Part shown: positions 7,098 through 8,954 of the stretch, in pieces
Layout of the letters: every line of letters begins with the position of its first letter
How positions within the stretch are numbered: the stretch's first letter is position 1
NCBI GenBank assembly: GCA_039180865.1
Contig: JBCDCZ010000183.1
Coordinates: 1-8,954, forward strand
Length of the DNA stretch: 8,954 nucleotides
Source of the DNA: JBCDCU01 sp039180865
Lineage (GTDB): Bacteria; Pseudomonadota; Alphaproteobacteria; Rhizobiales; JACESI01
Direction of reading: 5' to 3'
Made by a program: the position numbers and the translations under genes
The notes under the pieces: generated by a model
The model's database searches: none
The model's input: the letters and a program-made list of their open reading frames with translations, nothing else
What the model was told of the DNA's origin: nothing

Positions 7098-7196
7098 CGC
7101 TGGTGGGATGCCAGCCCATGAAATTCGTGCCAAGAGCACCAGACGCCGAGTTTAAGAGTCTTGCTGCTAGAGACCGGTGTCTTCTCTCGTAACCGT

Positions 7197-7200
7197 GGAG
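7197..7200 (+). promoter_or_regulatory. Ribosome binding site that favours the ATG start of livF
   Basis: GGAG lies nine bases before ATG 7210. The alternative GTG at 7177 has only a weak GAG upstream, so the shorter protein is preferred. Confidence 0.6.
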
Positions 7201-7209
7201 ACCAATCCG

Positions 7210-8055
7210 ATGAACGCCCCTGTGAAAGACATGCAAGAGGTGAGTGAGGCAGCTGATCTGATCCTTTCAGTGAACAATATCGAGGTCATCTACGACCACG
7301 TGATCCTTGTTCTGAAAGGCGTATCGCTCGAAGTACCGCGAGGCGGTATTGTTGCACTGCTTGGCGCCAATGGTGCTGGTAAAACAACGACGTTGAAAGC
7401 AGTGTCAAACTTACTTCAAGCCGAGCGCGGCGAGGTCACCAAGGGTAACATCACATTCAATGGAACCGAGGTCCAGGCGCTTTCACCAAACGTGCTTGTG
7501 AAGCAGGGCTGCATCCAGGTCATGGAGGGCCGCCACTGTTTCGAACACCTGACCGTGGAAGAGAACCTTTTGACCGGGGCTTATACGCGCCGTGACGGCG
7601 GCCGGGCTATCAAGAATGACCTTGAGATGGTCTACAATTATTTCCCGCGGCTTCGCGAGCGGCGCCAGAGCCTTGCGGGCTACATATCCGGTGGTGAGCA
7701 GCAGATGTGTGCGATCGGACGGGCCATGATGGCAAAACCGGTTATGATCCTGCTCGACGAACCGTCCATGGGTCTTGCGCCGCAATTGGTGGAAGAGATC
7801 TTCGAGATCGTGAAGCAGCTCAACCAAAAAGAGGGCGTGAGCTTCCTTCTCGCCGAGCAGAACACCAACGTCGCCCTTCAATGCGCGACCTATGGTTATA
7901 TCCTTGAAAATGGACGTATCGTTCTTGACGGCGAGGCAAGCGAACTGCGCGAGAACGAAGACGTGAAAGAATTCTATCTTGGCGTTGCAGGCGACAATCG
8001 GTCGTCGTTCCGCGATGTGAAGCACTATAAGCGGCGCAAGCGTTGGCTCGCATAA
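7210..8055 (+). CDS. livF: ABC transporter ATP-binding protein, LivF type
   Basis: Second ATPase of the importer; it forms a heterodimer with the LivG-type subunit. It has 281 residues from ATG 7210 (292 if GTG 7177 were used). Walker A is GANGAGKT (52-59), the signature SGGEQ (160-164) is canonical, and Walker B is ILLDEP with Asp183-Glu184. The switch position reads AEQN (Gln217) instead of His, as is normal for LivF proteins. The C-terminus is very basic (DVKHYKRRKRWLA), an extension beyond E. coli LivF (about 237 residues) that may contact the membrane, the permease or a partner. It is separated from the binding-protein gene by 157 bp containing a hairpin, so its expression may differ from the upstream genes. 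A strong terminator follows eight bases after the stop codon. Confidence 0.92.
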   Translation: MNAPVKDMQEVSEAADLILSVNNIEVIYDHVILVLKGVSLEVPRGGIVALLGANGAGKTTTLKAVSNLLQAERGEVTKGNITFNGTEVQALSPNVLVKQGCIQVMEGRHCFEHLTVEENLLTGAYTRRDGGRAIKNDLEMVYNYFPRLRERRQSLAGYISGGEQQMCAIGRAMMAKPVMILLDEPSMGLAPQLVEEIFEIVKQLNQKEGVSFLLAEQNTNVALQCATYGYILENGRIVLDGEASELRENEDVKEFYLGVAGDNRSSFRDVKHYKRRKRWLA

Positions 8056-8062
8056 AATGACG

Positions 8063-8090
8063 AAAGCCCGTAACGTTTGCGGGCTTTTTT
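8063..8090 (+). terminator. Rho-independent terminator closing the transporter operon
   Basis: AAAGCCCG (8063-8070) pairs with CGGGCTTT (8080-8087) around a nine-base loop, and six T's (8085-8090) follow, then CTTCTT. It lies just after the livF stop, so it should end most transcription before the PaaK-like gene. Confidence 0.88.
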
Positions 8091-8178
8091 CTTCTTAATC
8101 GACCTTCGCCGTTATGCTGCTGACAGCGTCCGGGAAGAAGGTCTAACACCCGAAATCTTTTGAATACAGGCCGTGACG

Positions 8179-8954
8179 ATGACGGATTTCTTTGACGCCC
8201 GCGATACGATGAGCGACGAGGCCCGCGAGGCCGACCTCTTTTCCCGCCTTGGCACATGTCTGTCGCATGCGATCGCAAATGCTCCAGGATGGAAAAGCCG
8301 CCTTGAAGGTGTAGCGGGCGGTGATGTCACGTCACGCGAGGCACTGGCTGCTTTGCCGGTTCTGCGCAAACCTGAACTCATGGAGAAACAGGCTGAAAAC
8401 CCGCCTTTTGGTGGTTTCGCGACTGTCGGTCCTGAAGGCTTCGACCGCATCTTCATGTCGCCCGGCCCAGTCTGGGAACCGCAACCTGCCGGTGAAGATC
8501 CTTGGAATGCTGCCCGGGTTCTTCACGCAGCCGGTTTCAGAGAAGGCGATATCGTTCACAACGCGCTCGCTTACACGATGACGCCTGGCGGCTTCATCAT
8601 CGATCAGGGCGCCGTTGCCTTGGGCTGTGCGGTCTATCCTGCCGGAACCGGTAACACGGAGATGCAGGTTGCCGCGATGAATGCATTGCAGCCGGTGGGC
8701 TTTCTTGGAACGCCGGATTATCTAAAAGCCATCCTCGATAAGGCGGTCGAACTCGGTAACCCGATCTCGAGTGTGACTAAGGCACTCGTTTCCGGCGGAG
8801 CGCTCTTTCCGTCTCTCAGGGCGGAATATGCCGAGCGCGGTGTTGCAGTCCTGCAGACCTATGCGACTGCTGATATCGGCTGCATCGCTTACGAAAGCTC
8901 AGCCCTTGAAGGTCTGATCGTCAACGAAGACATCATCCTTGAGATCGTCAAACC
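8179..8954 (+). CDS. Divergent phenylacetate-CoA ligase (PaaK)-like protein, 3'-truncated by the window edge
   Basis: The frame is open from ATG 8179 to the window end: 258 residues plus two bases. It resembles the PaaK branch of adenylate-forming enzymes: VLRKPEL (61-67), a helix-rich block with AGFREGDIVHN (118-128), GCAVYPAGTGNTE (149-161), GFLGTPDYL (174-182), VSGGALFP (204-211), TYATADIG (227-234) and GLIVNEDIILEIV (245-257). The usual phosphate-binding loop (SSGTTGKP in PaaK) is replaced by MSPGPVWEP (93-101). The YGxSE motif reads YATAD. Catalytic competence is therefore uncertain, though the intact frame and retained fold motifs argue against decay. Start choice: an in-frame stop lies at 8161-8163, and ATG 8179 has CAGG (8167-8170) eight bases upstream; GTG 8173 is too close to it. 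It follows the operon terminator by 88 bp, so its own promoter is expected, but none was recognised. It may activate an aromatic acid or have a changed role. Confidence 0.8.
   Translation, partial: MTDFFDARDTMSDEAREADLFSRLGTCLSHAIANAPGWKSRLEGVAGGDVTSREALAALPVLRKPELMEKQAENPPFGGFATVGPEGFDRIFMSPGPVWEPQPAGEDPWNAARVLHAAGFREGDIVHNALAYTMTPGGFIIDQGAVALGCAVYPAGTGNTEMQVAAMNALQPVGFLGTPDYLKAILDKAVELGNPISSVTKALVSGGALFPSLRAEYAERGVAVLQTYATADIGCIAYESSALEGLIVNEDIILEIVK

Noticed and set aside
7099..7136. Short inverted repeats (GCTGG/CCAGC and GTGC/GCAC) before livF
   Set aside because: Stems of only four or five pairs, expected by chance in GC-rich DNA.
7177..7209. GTG 7177 as the start of livF
   Set aside because: Only a weak upstream purine stretch; ATG 7210 has GGAG at nine bases and the family's conserved region begins well downstream of it. 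Not fully excluded.
8091..8178. Promoter for the PaaK-like gene
   Set aside because: TTATGC (8112-8117) could be a -10, but no acceptable -35 lies at 16-18 bp. A promoter is expected here but I cannot point to it.
8112..8456. 114-aa minus-strand frame and other frames over the right end of the window
   Set aside because: They are shadows of the PaaK-like gene, whose + frame is open to the window edge and carries family motifs.

Overview
The window looks like chromosomal DNA from an alphaproteobacterium, possibly a marine Hyphomicrobiales or Rhodobacterales member. This rests on the moderately high GC, clear GGAGG-type ribosome binding sites and the style of the encoded proteins, so the lineage is an inference with moderate to low confidence. 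No tRNA, rRNA, CRISPR array, insertion sequence or phage gene was seen. All recognised genes lie on the + strand.

Layout: (1) positions 2-547 hold the 3' part of a type II (L-2-)haloacid dehalogenase whose start lies before the window. (2) Positions 548-791 are non-coding and look regulatory: a perfect TTGACA hexamer, an 18-bp palindrome (AATGAAC-N4-GTTCATT), a second inverted repeat (CACGTCA-N3-TGACGTG) and a strong Shine-Dalgarno. (3) Positions 792-8055 form one gene block: a long-chain-type acyl-CoA synthetase, then a complete branched-chain-amino-acid-type (LivGHMKF/HAAT family) ABC importer in the order ATPase (LivG), permease (LivH), permease (LivM), periplasmic binding protein, ATPase (LivF). 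The first two genes overlap by 4 bp and the next two follow with gaps of 9 and 13 bp. The binding protein has a 93-bp upstream gap with a possible internal promoter, and a GC-rich hairpin with a short T-run follows it. (4) An intrinsic terminator at 8063-8090 closes the block. (5) A second adenylate-forming-enzyme gene, a divergent phenylacetate-CoA-ligase (PaaK)-like protein, starts at 8179 and runs off the right edge.

Likely joint function (inference): the binding protein captures a carboxylic acid in the periplasm, LivH/LivM with LivG/LivF import it at the cost of ATP, and the translationally coupled acyl-CoA synthetase turns it into a CoA thioester inside the cell. Liv-type importers are known to carry aromatic and dicarboxylic acids as well as amino acids. 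The ligase genes on both sides make a fatty, aromatic or alicyclic acid a better guess than leucine/isoleucine/valine, but the substrate cannot be read from the sequence. The most unusual item is the PaaK-like protein: where PaaK enzymes carry the glycine/threonine-rich ATP-binding P-loop, it reads SPGPVWEP.
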